64,000 nt of DNA, from the NCBI GenBank assembly GCA_040506775.1, contig JBEVWC010000007.1:1-64000 (forward strand), read 5' to 3'. The translations under genes and the position numbers were made by a program. How positions within the stretch are numbered: position 1 is the first letter of the stretch; every line of letters begins with the position of its first letter. The notes beneath the pieces were generated by a model. The model saw only the letters and a program-made list of their open reading frames with translations. It did no database searches and had not been told where the DNA came from. Source of the DNA: Thiodiazotropha sp040506775 (GTDB taxonomy: Bacteria > Pseudomonadota > Gammaproteobacteria > Chromatiales > Chromatiaceae). Below are positions 1 through 7,256 of the stretch, one piece after another.

Positions 1-46
1 ATTTGTAATCAGCTGGTCGGGGGTTCGAATCCTCTCGCCGGCTCCA
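1..46 (+). tRNA. tRNA-Thr (anticodon TGT), 3' part only
   Basis: The window opens inside a tRNA. Base 1 corresponds to tRNA position 31. The anticodon loop TTTGTAA (2-8) puts TGT at 4-6, which reads threonine ACA codons. The 3' half of the anticodon stem is at 9-13. The T-arm has the TTCGAAT loop at 24-30 and is followed by the acceptor strand CGCCGGC, discriminator T and an encoded CCA at 44-46. The 5' half lies outside the window, so the D-arm cannot be checked. Confidence 0.9.
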
Positions 47-477
47 TAATTTTCTCCAGGTTGGCAATTCGGGTCAGATGCCTGACGATCTTGTGTTTAC
101 AATTAAACCCCGGGTCGTGCATCGTGTTTTAGCCAGCTTCATTGCCTAACCCAACGGGTACGGTCACCGGGGCCGCCTTCGCGCCTTGGGTTTGCACCAA
201 ATGAGACTTCCTCCCGGGGACCGGTCTATCTGATTTTTGGGTCATAGTACTTCCAGTCTCATATTTCCCTCTTCTGAATCGGGTCTTGGCTAGATCAGCT
301 CATGGGTTATTCTCAACTTTATCCCGGGTCAGCCTGCCCGGCTCAATTCGGCTGGAGAGCGGAGTTCTATCGGCAATTGGCGGATTTGTTGCCATAATGG
401 TGCGGTTGGATTTTTCGGACGATCACTCCAGCTGGATGGGAAATGGCCTTGAGTGTTACCGGATAGTGTCGTTCATG
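47..477. other. gene-free stretch downstream of the tRNA
   Basis: No convincing gene is present. Short open frames (for example from 286) have no ribosome binding site, no recognisable protein motif and a composition unlike the neighbouring genes. TGCACCA at 196-202 resembles an isolated NtrC half-site but has no partner half at the right spacing. I see no terminator hairpin with a T-run after the tRNA. Confidence 0.5.
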
Positions 478-494
478 TTACCTAAAATGGTGCA
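478..494 (+). promoter_or_regulatory. putative NtrC-binding site, upstream (weaker) copy
   Basis: The right half is a perfect TGGTGCA (488-494). The left half, TTACCTA, is degenerate, giving about 10 of 14 matches to the enteric NtrC consensus TGCACCA-N3-TGGTGCA. Its centre is about 41 bp, roughly four helical turns, upstream of the stronger site at 519-535, so both would lie on the same DNA face. The spacing suggests an enhancer pair for the downstream glutamine synthetase. Confidence 0.45.
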
Positions 495-518
495 ACAATC
501 TTGCATGCCCCGAAAAAA

Positions 519-535
519 GGCACCAAAATAGTGCA
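519..535 (+). promoter_or_regulatory. putative NtrC-binding site, strong copy
   Basis: GGCACCA-AAA-TAGTGCA matches the dyad TGCACCA-N3-TGGTGCA at 12 of 14 positions, with one mismatch in each half. It lies about 80 bp upstream of one sigma-54-like -24/-12 pair and about 50 bp upstream of a second. This resembles the enhancer arrangement of enterobacterial glnA (sites near -108 and -140). The motif match is seen directly; binding is inferred. Confidence 0.6.
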
Positions 536-570
536 CCGCGAATGCGGTGAAAATAAGATATTCGCGCCTA

Positions 571-587
571 TTGGCTTAAAATCCGCA
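571..587 (+). promoter_or_regulatory. alternative sigma-54 promoter candidate
   Basis: TTGGCTTAAAATCCGCA keeps the invariant GG (573-574) and GC (585-586) separated by exactly 10 bases. The TT before the -12 GC is replaced by CC, and the A of TGGCA by T. Transcription would start near 598. It competes with the candidate at 598-614, and sequence alone does not decide which is used. Confidence 0.35.
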
Positions 588-597
588 GATACTGACG

Positions 598-614
598 TTG
601 GCATTATTCTTGTT
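598..614 (+). promoter_or_regulatory. sigma-54 promoter candidate for glutamine synthetase
   Basis: TTGGCATTATTCTTGTT fits the -24/-12 consensus TGGCAYR-N4-TTGCW well in the -24 half (TGGCAT). The -12 half reads TTGTT, so the GC is GT. The GG-to-G spacing is right. A start near 625 would place the two NtrC-like sites at about -98 and -139 and leave a leader of about 200 nt before the glutamine synthetase start codon. Confidence 0.45.
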
Positions 615-828
615 AGTTGGATTGTGAGGATTGATCCGGATACTCCTGAGCACATGCTTGTGTGCTGTACAGGTACTCCTTTATCCCCTGCTTGGGAACT
701 CAGGAAACTGCAGTTTGGGGGAGGGCAATTAAGTTTCGTAATCGAGCGAACTGCAAATTAACCCAATTGTGATTCCTAAATAAAAAGGCTTCGGCCGCTA
801 ACTGACCTTAATTCGGAGATTTGTCTAG

Positions 829-1839
829 ATGAAGAGCAAGTTGGAATATATCTGGCTCGACGGCTACAAGCCGACCCAGAGTCTGCGTAGTAAAACCATG
901 GTCCGCAAGGACTTCAGCGGAAAGTTGGAAGATTGCCCGATGTGGTCATTTGACGGCAGTTCCACCGATCAGGCCGAAGGTAATGCGTCAGACTGCCTGC
1001 TGAAACCCGTGATGGTCATTCCTGATCCGGGTCGCAAGAACTCCTACCTGGTCATGACCGAGGTACTGAACGCAGACGGTACCGCTCATGTTACCAATGG
1101 CCGCGCCACCATCGATGACGATGATGACGATTTCTGGTTTGGTTTCGAGCAGGAGTACTTCCTGTGGGATCCCACCACCAACCTGCCGCCGGGCTTCCCT
1201 CCGGGCGGTTATCCGCCTCCCCAGGGCCCTTACTACTGCTCGGTTGGCGCGCGTAACGCTTTCTGCCGTGATCTGATCGAAGAGCACCTGGATATGTGTC
1301 TTGAAGCCGGTCTGAACGTTGAAGGCATCAACGCTGAGGTGGCTGCAGGTCAGTGGGAGTTCCAGATCTTTGCCAAGAGCGCGGCTCGTGCCGGTGATGA
1401 AATCTGGCTTGCCCGCTACCTGCTGGAGCGCTGTGCTGAGAAGTACGACCTGGCTGTTGACTGGCATCCGAAGCCCCTGGGCGATACCGATTGGAACGGC
1501 TCTGGCATGCACGCCAACTTCTCCAATGGTGCGATGCGTGACTTGGGCGACGAAACCGTCTTCACCAAGATCTGTGAAGAGTTCGGCAAAAATATCGGTG
1601 CCTGTATATCCGTCTACGGTGCTCACAATGAGCAGCGACTGACCGGTAAGCACGAAACTCAGTCCATCGATCAGTTCAGCTACGGTGTCTCCGATCGTGG
1701 TGCTTCCATCCGTATCCCCATTGGTACGGTCGAAGATGGCTGGAAAGGTCGCCTGGAAGATCGTCGCCCGGCATCCAACGCGGATCCCTACAAGGTGGCC
1801 TCCATTATCGTTAAGGTGACCAAGGCCGCTCTGGGCTGA
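829..1839 (+). CDS. glnII: glutamine synthetase, type II (eukaryotic-like)
   Basis: The cytoplasmic enzyme joins ammonia to glutamate using ATP to make glutamine. At 336 residues it is far shorter than GSI (about 470) and matches the GSII family. WSFDGSSTDQAEG (39-51) is the GSII substrate-loop signature, FGFEQEYFL (104-112) carries metal-binding glutamates, and NGSGMHANFS (about 225) and RGASIRIP (about 292) are active-site stretches. GSII enzymes lack the adenylylation loop, so control is expected at transcription, consistent with the NtrC-like sites upstream. A run of six aspartates (96-101) precedes the catalytic domain. The start ATG follows the weak ribosome site CGGAG. A strong terminator follows, so the gene is probably monocistronic. 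The assignment is firm at family level; the symbol follows rhizobial usage. Confidence 0.93.
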   Translation: MKSKLEYIWLDGYKPTQSLRSKTMVRKDFSGKLEDCPMWSFDGSSTDQAEGNASDCLLKPVMVIPDPGRKNSYLVMTEVLNADGTAHVTNGRATIDDDDDDFWFGFEQEYFLWDPTTNLPPGFPPGGYPPPQGPYYCSVGARNAFCRDLIEEHLDMCLEAGLNVEGINAEVAAGQWEFQIFAKSAARAGDEIWLARYLLERCAEKYDLAVDWHPKPLGDTDWNGSGMHANFSNGAMRDLGDETVFTKICEEFGKNIGACISVYGAHNEQRLTGKHETQSIDQFSYGVSDRGASIRIPIGTVEDGWKGRLEDRRPASNADPYKVASIIVKVTKAALG

Positions 1840-1867
1840 TTCGACCTCATTCGATAACGACCATGAA

Positions 1868-1897
1868 CCGGGGTGGTTATCCACCCCGGTTTTTTTA
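1868..1897 (+). terminator. Rho-independent terminator after glutamine synthetase
   Basis: A perfect 10-bp stem, ACCGGGGTGG / CCACCCCGGT (1868-1877 and 1881-1890), closes a very tight 3-base loop and runs straight into a T-tract. It ends the glutamine synthetase transcript just before the convergent kinase gene. Confidence 0.9.
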
Positions 1898-1905
1898 TGT
1901 CTGGC

Positions 1906-2880
1906 TCAACGCCTGCTTTTTATCAAGTCCGCTGCCCAGTCATGTTGCAGTACCCGGATGAATTCCGTCATCGATGTCGGACGTCCTGCAGGGTCTTTGG
2001 ACAGGCATTGCAGACAGAGTCTTTCAAGCATTTTGGGTACGGGAAACTTGCTGATTTCTGAAGGTTTGGACGGTACCTTGTTCTGTACCATATCGAGAAT
2101 TTCGTAAGTCAGGTTGCTTTCGAACGGGGTTTGTCCCGTCAGTACCTCGTAGAGCACCGATCCCAGGCTATAGATGTCGGTGCTGAAACTGATGTCCGGA
2201 TCTCGTTGAATCTGCTCCGGTGACATATAACACAGGGTGCCTTGCAGTTTGCCGTGTCCAGTCATGGTTTTATCAGAGTCGGGCAAGGAAATCTCAGTAT
2301 GGGCATCGTCATCACTGGTTCTGCCGTCTTTGCTCCAGACCTTGGCAAGTCCCCAGTCAAGCAATAAAACCTCGCTATAGGGACCCACCAGAATATTCTC
2401 AGGCTTGATGTCGCGATGGGCGACGCCATGGGCGTGTGCGTAGGCCAACGCATGGGCGATCTGCTCAATGACCTCTATCAGTTGTATCAGGTCATAGCGC
2501 TCGCGGTAATCCAGGATCTCACGCAAGGTGTAACCATGGATCAGTTTCATCGTGAAGTAGTAGTTTCCCTTACGGTCACGGCCGATCTCGTAGATCGGTA
2601 ATGTGTTGGGGTGCTGCAACATGGCTGAAACCCGTGCTTCTCGGAGCAGGCGGGTGTTTTCGATTTCGTCATGGATGAACTCAGGGCGCAGGGTCTTATA
2701 GGCAACCACTCTGGACAGGTACAGGTCCTTGCAGGACTGAATGAGTGATTTGCCCCCTTTTGCGATTTCGCCGAGGAACATGTAGCGCGTGTTTGGATTG
2801 AGGACTTCTGGCAACGGCCGGTCCGTGTCCTCGAGAAATACATCATTTTGCTCTTTGGGAGGCTGCTGAAACTTGAGCAT
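1906..2880 (-). CDS. serine/threonine protein kinase (Hanks type)
   Basis: A cytoplasmic eukaryotic-like protein kinase of 324 residues that consists almost only of the kinase domain, with no transmembrane segment and no PASTA or other sensor domain. Visible elements are the ATP-binding lysine K62 (VVAYKTL), the helix-C glutamate E81, the catalytic loop HRDIKPEN (155-162), and the activation segment ending in GTLCYMSPEQ. Two departures from the norm stand out. The magnesium-binding DFG is DWG (175-177), a known variant in bacterial kinases. The glycine loop reads LGEIAKGGKS, so the usual GxGxxG lacks its last glycine. Catalytic residues are otherwise intact, so it is probably active. It is convergent with glutamine synthetase and alone on its strand; its substrate is unknown. 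Confidence 0.88.
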   Translation of the reverse strand: MLKFQQPPKEQNDVFLEDTDRPLPEVLNPNTRYMFLGEIAKGGKSLIQSCKDLYLSRVVAYKTLRPEFIHDEIENTRLLREARVSAMLQHPNTLPIYEIGRDRKGNYYFTMKLIHGYTLREILDYRERYDLIQLIEVIEQIAHALAYAHAHGVAHRDIKPENILVGPYSEVLLLDWGLAKVWSKDGRTSDDDAHTEISLPDSDKTMTGHGKLQGTLCYMSPEQIQRDPDISFSTDIYSLGSVLYEVLTGQTPFESNLTYEILDMVQNKVPSKPSEISKFPVPKMLERLCLQCLSKDPAGRPTSMTEFIRVLQHDWAADLIKSRR

Positions 2881-3040
2881 GAAAGGGCTTTGAGTTTGAT
2901 TGCGTGAAACTTAAGTCTAGCAGGCTTTGGGGCTTGGCATGAATCAGTGGCTGCGACTGGTCATTGGGTTTTTGGGCGGACTCGCCTGGGTCAGGGGTAC
3001 ATCAGGTTTGACACAGCGATCAGGCGGGAAGTCGATGGTG

Positions 3041-3487
3041 TCATGAGTCTCTTTCGATGTGCTGTCTGATTGGGCCTTTTTTCATGATGTCCTGGAAGGC
3101 GGCCATCAATGCGGCCGTTGAGACGCCAATCATCAAAACGCCGTTAATAGCCTCCATCGGGCCGAGCAGACGATGCTGCTCCGACATCACGACGTCCCCG
3201 TAGCCGAGGGTCGCAAAATTGACGGCGGAGTGGTAGAAGGCATCCCTGAACACAGCAAATTCACCCAGGGCCTGAAATAACAGCGCCCAGATGCCGACCT
3301 GTCCCAGATTTCCTGCAACCAGAAGCAACATGATGCTCTTGACCACCATCAGATTGTTCCAGAAGCTGGTTTCACCGATCTGTGGTTTCTCCCGGGCATA
3401 GAATCTCAGGACGATCAGGAGCAGTACAGACTGCAACAGCAGGCAGAGCACCATGGTGGAGAGTCCCAGGATCAGGTTAAGCAGCAT
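3041..3487 (-). CDS. two-TM ion channel domain protein (potassium-channel-like)
   Basis: A small membrane protein of 148 residues with about four hydrophobic segments. The last two flank a pore loop with the filter motif TLGYGD (93-98), typical of the Ion_trans_2 potassium-channel pore family. It has no RCK/TrkA regulatory domain, so at most it is a minimal channel or pore subunit. Its start codon overlaps the stop of the DUF2955 gene by one base (TGATG), so translation is probably coupled and the channel is the last gene of the efflux operon. Why a cation pore belongs to an efflux operon is not known; it may balance charge during transport, which is inference only. Confidence 0.75.
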   Translation of the reverse strand: MLLNLILGLSTMVLCLLLQSVLLLIVLRFYAREKPQIGETSFWNNLMVVKSIMLLLVAGNLGQVGIWALLFQALGEFAVFRDAFYHSAVNFATLGYGDVVMSEQHRLLGPMEAINGVLMIGVSTAALMAAFQDIMKKGPIRQHIERDS

Positions 3488-4545
3488 CAGTTGTACTCCC
3501 CTTGGACGATGGGTGATGCGGCGCGGGACTTGCGACGCGCCTTAAACTGTTCCAGGGCGAAGACCGCAAGCCAGGCATAAAGGGTCAGGCCCATGAAGAG
3601 TGCCAGGCGGGTGATGAACGCGGCATAGACATCCTTCCCGTTCGCGCTGTCCTGCACAGCGGGGCCAATGAAGATTATCAGCGTAACAAAGACATCCTGC
3701 CAGAACATGGGGCCTCTGCGGGTTGGCAGTGCGTGGTAGAACTTGGCGGCAATATAGAGTCCGAGCAGGGACATCCAGAGAAAGAACATCCACAGATTCA
3801 CGGCCATTTTGAGGCCGAACCAGAGGACTACCGCCAGCAGGCCGGCGAGCAGGGTGGCGCCGATCAGTTCCCTTCCAGCGCTTCGCGCATGTTCGAATGA
3901 AGCCTGTTGAGCCAGTACAGTGGATTTCATCATCAGCGGCATGTATGCGGTCGGGTTGATCAATACCAGCAGGTAGACCGGGAATACGATGATGGTGGTG
4001 CGCAGGGCGATCCAGTGGGCATCGACGGCTGCATCCTTTGCGGGGGGTTGCGGGGCGTCTTCTCCGTCGGGTTCGGGAAACAGGGGGTAGATCATCCACT
4101 GGCAGAATGTGGCGATGGCGATGCCGAGCACGATCGCCTGAATCACCGCCATCGAGAGGGCGCTGCTGAGGGTTCCGGCTGCGGAAATCAGGGTGATGCC
4201 CAGGGTCAGGAGGGTGCCGATGAGTGCAGCATTCTCCCGTGCGTGGGTCATGAAGATGCTGAAGTAGATTCCGACGGCAACGACCACCAGGCCAAGTCCG
4301 GTGTAGTGGGTCAGCAGCGGGCTTAAGATCACGCCGCTGCTCAGGGTGATGGCAACCACCAGGATGAGCTTCATGAGGTTTTTCAGACTGATGGGAGGCG
4401 CTGGCTTGAGGCTCAGCAAAATCCCGAACAGGGGTGCAATAAACGGCAGGGGTAATTGCAACGCATAGGCGATGACCAGGGACAATGCCACCGTGAGGCT
4501 CAGCCGAAAGGCGCGCCGGGCGTTGACCGGAAGATTTCTGAACAT
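3487..4545 (-). CDS. DUF2955 family inner membrane protein (efflux permease-like)
   Basis: An integral membrane protein of 352 residues. Two blocks of hydrophobic helices, one N-terminal (about 15-155) and one C-terminal (about 185-335), are separated by a short charged stretch with EPDGEDAPQPP. The architecture resembles the FUSC/AaeB aromatic-acid exporter superfamily, and the protein best fits DUF2955, a family usually encoded beside an HlyD-type adaptor. That is the case here: the adaptor gene ends 14 bases upstream. The likely role is the inner-membrane pump of a tripartite system with the adaptor and the NodT-type outer membrane protein. The substrate cannot be deduced. The start is the ATG of MFRNLPV. 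Confidence 0.75.
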   Translation of the reverse strand: MFRNLPVNARRAFRLSLTVALSLVIAYALQLPLPFIAPLFGILLSLKPAPPISLKNLMKLILVVAITLSSGVILSPLLTHYTGLGLVVVAVGIYFSIFMTHARENAALIGTLLTLGITLISAAGTLSSALSMAVIQAIVLGIAIATFCQWMIYPLFPEPDGEDAPQPPAKDAAVDAHWIALRTTIIVFPVYLLVLINPTAYMPLMMKSTVLAQQASFEHARSAGRELIGATLLAGLLAVVLWFGLKMAVNLWMFFLWMSLLGLYIAAKFYHALPTRRGPMFWQDVFVTLIIFIGPAVQDSANGKDVYAAFITRLALFMGLTLYAWLAVFALEQFKARRKSRAASPIVQGEYN

Positions 4546-4559
4546 CGCTCTAACCGGCC

Positions 4560-5696
4560 TCAGTAGGCATAGGAGAACAGGCTCATGAGGCGTATGTAGA
4601 GTTTACCTATCAGTGCCAGTATCCCGTGCCCCTCGGTATAGGCAATCACCGAGGCCTGCCCGCCGACCCGCAATTGAGTGACCAGGTTGGTCGACTGCTC
4701 AGTGTCGAAGCCTATGATGACCGGAAAGCGCTGCGCCTGGCGCAGCCAGTCGCGACTGTTCTGCACGACCGGCAGGGTGCCCGGCTTCTGACTCTGACCG
4801 GTGTCGACACCGACTCCGATGCTGCGTACCTCACCCTGGAAGACCTGTCCGGGAAGGGCATCGAAGAGGATCTCCACCGGGCTCCCGGGCGCCAGGTGTC
4901 CGAGGTTGTTTTCTGTGAATTCCGCATTGATCCAGACGTCCGCAATAGCCACCAGGGTGAGCACCGGACTGCCGGTACCGGCGTACTGTCCCACTTCTGC
5001 CCGCAGATCGGTGATCACACCCCGTGTGGAGGCTCGCACCACGGTGTTGGAGAGGTCGAGTTCGGCCTTGTCCACCGCATTCTGCGCGGCCTTGAGAATG
5101 GAGTTATTGGCCTCCTCATCACCGCCTTTCTGTTCGATGGCGCGCTGGATTTCCGCTTCGGCGGCAACCACGCTGGCCCGGGCCTGCTCCAGGGATGCCT
5201 GGGAGACCTCAAGGCGACGCACTGAGATCGTGCCGGGATCCTCCTTGTAGAGGCGCTGCAGTCGGCGATAGTCTTTCTCCGCCTTCTCCTGGTTGGCTAT
5301 GGCTCCTCGCAGTTTGGCCTGGGCCGACTCGACACCGGCGGTGCCTGCGCCGACCTGGCGCTGGGCATTTTCCAGTTCGGACCGGGCACTGTTACGCGCG
5401 ATCTCGTATTGAGACGGGTCGATCTCGAACAATGGGTCGCCGGCCGCCACCTCCTGGTTGTTCTTGACCCACACCCGGGTCACCGCCCCGGCGACCTTGG
5501 GAGCCACGCCGACCACATAACCCTGCACCCGTGCCTGTGTCGTATAGGGGGTGAACCGGTCGGCCATGAGGTACCAGGCGAGGCTCACCAGGATCAGCGC
5601 GAGGATCAGTAACGCGCCCCGATTGACACTTTTCTTTGCCGTATCGTTATCGTTGCTGACGGGTGTCGGGGCCTCGGTATTCACCGTGTCATTCAT
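4560..5696 (-). CDS. HlyD/EmrA-type membrane fusion protein
   Basis: The periplasmic adaptor of a tripartite exporter, 378 residues. A cytoplasmic N-terminus is followed by one membrane anchor (about 27-46), a biotinyl-lipoyl-like half starting QGYVVGVAPKVAGAV, an alpha-helical coiled-coil hairpin rich in E, A, Q and R (about 100-200), and the second lipoyl half with the family signature AEVGQYAGTGSPVLTLV. A beta-barrel domain follows (VWINAEFTENNL). The order matches EmrA/AaeA proteins. Its start overlaps the stop of the outer membrane factor gene by 8 bases, which indicates a single operon and coupled translation. It should bridge the DUF2955 protein to the NodT-type channel. Confidence 0.9.
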   Translation of the reverse strand: MNDTVNTEAPTPVSNDNDTAKKSVNRGALLILALILVSLAWYLMADRFTPYTTQARVQGYVVGVAPKVAGAVTRVWVKNNQEVAAGDPLFEIDPSQYEIARNSARSELENAQRQVGAGTAGVESAQAKLRGAIANQEKAEKDYRRLQRLYKEDPGTISVRRLEVSQASLEQARASVVAAEAEIQRAIEQKGGDEEANNSILKAAQNAVDKAELDLSNTVVRASTRGVITDLRAEVGQYAGTGSPVLTLVAIADVWINAEFTENNLGHLAPGSPVEILFDALPGQVFQGEVRSIGVGVDTGQSQKPGTLPVVQNSRDWLRQAQRFPVIIGFDTEQSTNLVTQLRVGGQASVIAYTEGHGILALIGKLYIRLMSLFSYAY

Positions 5697-7251
5697 GTGC
5701 GGAGGTCTCCGTGACAGGGGATTCTTGGGCGGGCAGGGGGGCGTTCAACAGGTTGCCCCAGTCGGTGCGTTGCTGCATGGAGTCCCGTGTCGTATCGGGT
5801 ATCAATGCTTCGATCGGTGTCTCCATCCATCCGCCGCCCAACGCCTTATAGAGTGCAATCACGGCACTGATGTGGCTGCCCTGGTTGGTCAGTTCCCGAT
5901 CGGCCTGGGTGGCGACCGCCCTTTGCGCGTCGAGTACCCGCTGAAACCCGGAATAGCCTTCACGGTAGCGCTTGGTCGCGATCTCCAGCGAGCGTTCCGC
6001 CGCAATCACCGAATCGTGCAGAATGACCTGTTGTTCCTGTCGCTTGACGATGCTGTAGGCGGCATCGTCGATCTCCCGCGCCGCCTGCAGAACGGTCTGC
6101 TGGTACTGTTCGATCAGCAGTTGCAGACGCGCATCCTGGACCCGTACGTTGTTGGTGATTCGTCCATGGTCGAACAGATGCCAGGTCAGCGAGGGGCCGG
6201 CGGTGAGCAGACTGGTATTGGGTGATCCGTTCACTGTGTTGCCCGACCAGCCGAGACTGCCCAGGAGGTTGATGCTGGGGTAGAAATCCGCCTCGGCAAT
6301 ACCGATTTGCGCAGACTGGGCTGCAACCTGCCAGGCTGCGGTGCGTATGTCCGGACGCTGCAGAAGCCGCTGCGCGGGAACCGCATTGAGCAACGGGTTT
6401 CCAATCCGGGGCAGCTCTTGCGGGAGGTTTTGCAGCTCCGCCAGTTCGCCCGGGGGGCGCCCGAGCAGGGTCGCCAGGGCATTGCGGGTCTGGGTCAGAC
6501 CGAGTTGCAGGTCCGGTATGGTTGCCAGAGTAGCCAGATACTGGGTCTTGGCCTGCTGCAGATCCAGTTCTGAGCCCTGGCCCTTGCGGTAGAGCTGTTC
6601 GGTGATCTCCAGGCTGCGTTTTTGAATCTGGGCGTTCTTATGGGCGATTTCGATGCGCTGTTGCAGGGTCCGGTAGGAAAAATAGAGGTCGGCGGCCTGT
6701 GCCACCAGGATCACCTGGGCATCCCATTGGTTGCTTATCGCGGCGAAGTAAGCCGCATCGGCCGATTCGATGGCGCGCCTGAAACGACCCCAGAAATCGA
6801 GTTCCCAGGCGAGATTGAACCCCACCTGGTAGCTGACGAAACTCTGACTGCTGTCACCGAGTGCGCCGCCCCGGTCCCGTGTGTTGACATAACTGACACT
6901 GCTCCCAAGCTGCTGAAGCTGAGGGTAACGGGTGCTGTCAGCGATGCCGAGCTGAGCACGGCTTTCCAGGATGCGCAGGCCGGCGATGCGCAACCCCGGG
7001 TTTTCCTGTCTGACTGTGTCGATCAGCCGGTTCAGGTGATCATCGTTGAACAGTTGCCACCAGAAGCGCAGATCGGTTTCATTTCGATCCTGAGTCGATT
7101 CGCTCAAGCCATAGAGTGACGTCCGCCACTTCTCCAGCCAGGGCGCTTGCGGCTCCTCGTAGTCAGGTCCCAGGGTGGTACAGGCCGAAAGCAGCAGGAC
7201 CGGGAGCAGACCCAGAATTCGGTGTGTGAAGTTCACAGAAAAGGGCGCCAA
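5689..7251 (-). CDS. NodT family outer membrane efflux lipoprotein
   Basis: An outer-membrane TolC-like channel of 520 residues. The N-terminus carries a lipoprotein signal peptide with lipobox LLSAC (cysteine at about residue 24), followed by TTLGPDYEEP, the typical start of mature OprM/NodT proteins. Two OEP repeats follow, with long helices and beta-strand signatures such as NLAWELDFWGRFRRAIESA and PSLTWHLFDHGRI. It is encoded 5 bases after the AI-2E family permease and overlaps the HlyD adaptor by 8 bases. It gives the tripartite exporter its exit duct. The length is slightly above the family norm because of a C-terminal tail rich in T, S and P. Confidence 0.92.
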   Translation of the reverse strand: MAPFSVNFTHRILGLLPVLLLSACTTLGPDYEEPQAPWLEKWRTSLYGLSESTQDRNETDLRFWWQLFNDDHLNRLIDTVRQENPGLRIAGLRILESRAQLGIADSTRYPQLQQLGSSVSYVNTRDRGGALGDSSQSFVSYQVGFNLAWELDFWGRFRRAIESADAAYFAAISNQWDAQVILVAQAADLYFSYRTLQQRIEIAHKNAQIQKRSLEITEQLYRKGQGSELDLQQAKTQYLATLATIPDLQLGLTQTRNALATLLGRPPGELAELQNLPQELPRIGNPLLNAVPAQRLLQRPDIRTAAWQVAAQSAQIGIAEADFYPSINLLGSLGWSGNTVNGSPNTSLLTAGPSLTWHLFDHGRITNNVRVQDARLQLLIEQYQQTVLQAAREIDDAAYSIVKRQEQQVILHDSVIAAERSLEIATKRYREGYSGFQRVLDAQRAVATQADRELTNQGSHISAVIALYKALGGGWMETPIEALIPDTTRDSMQQRTDWGNLLNAPLPAQESPVTETSAHE

Positions 7252-7256
7252 GCGGG

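Noticed and set aside
286..761. Two overlapping short open frames ahead of glutamine synthetase
   Set aside because: No ribosome sites or recognisable motifs, and they cover the NtrC-like sites and sigma-54 candidates. More likely regulatory DNA.
988..1884. A 298-codon frame on the reverse strand of glutamine synthetase
   Set aside because: It is the antisense shadow of a clearly identified gene.
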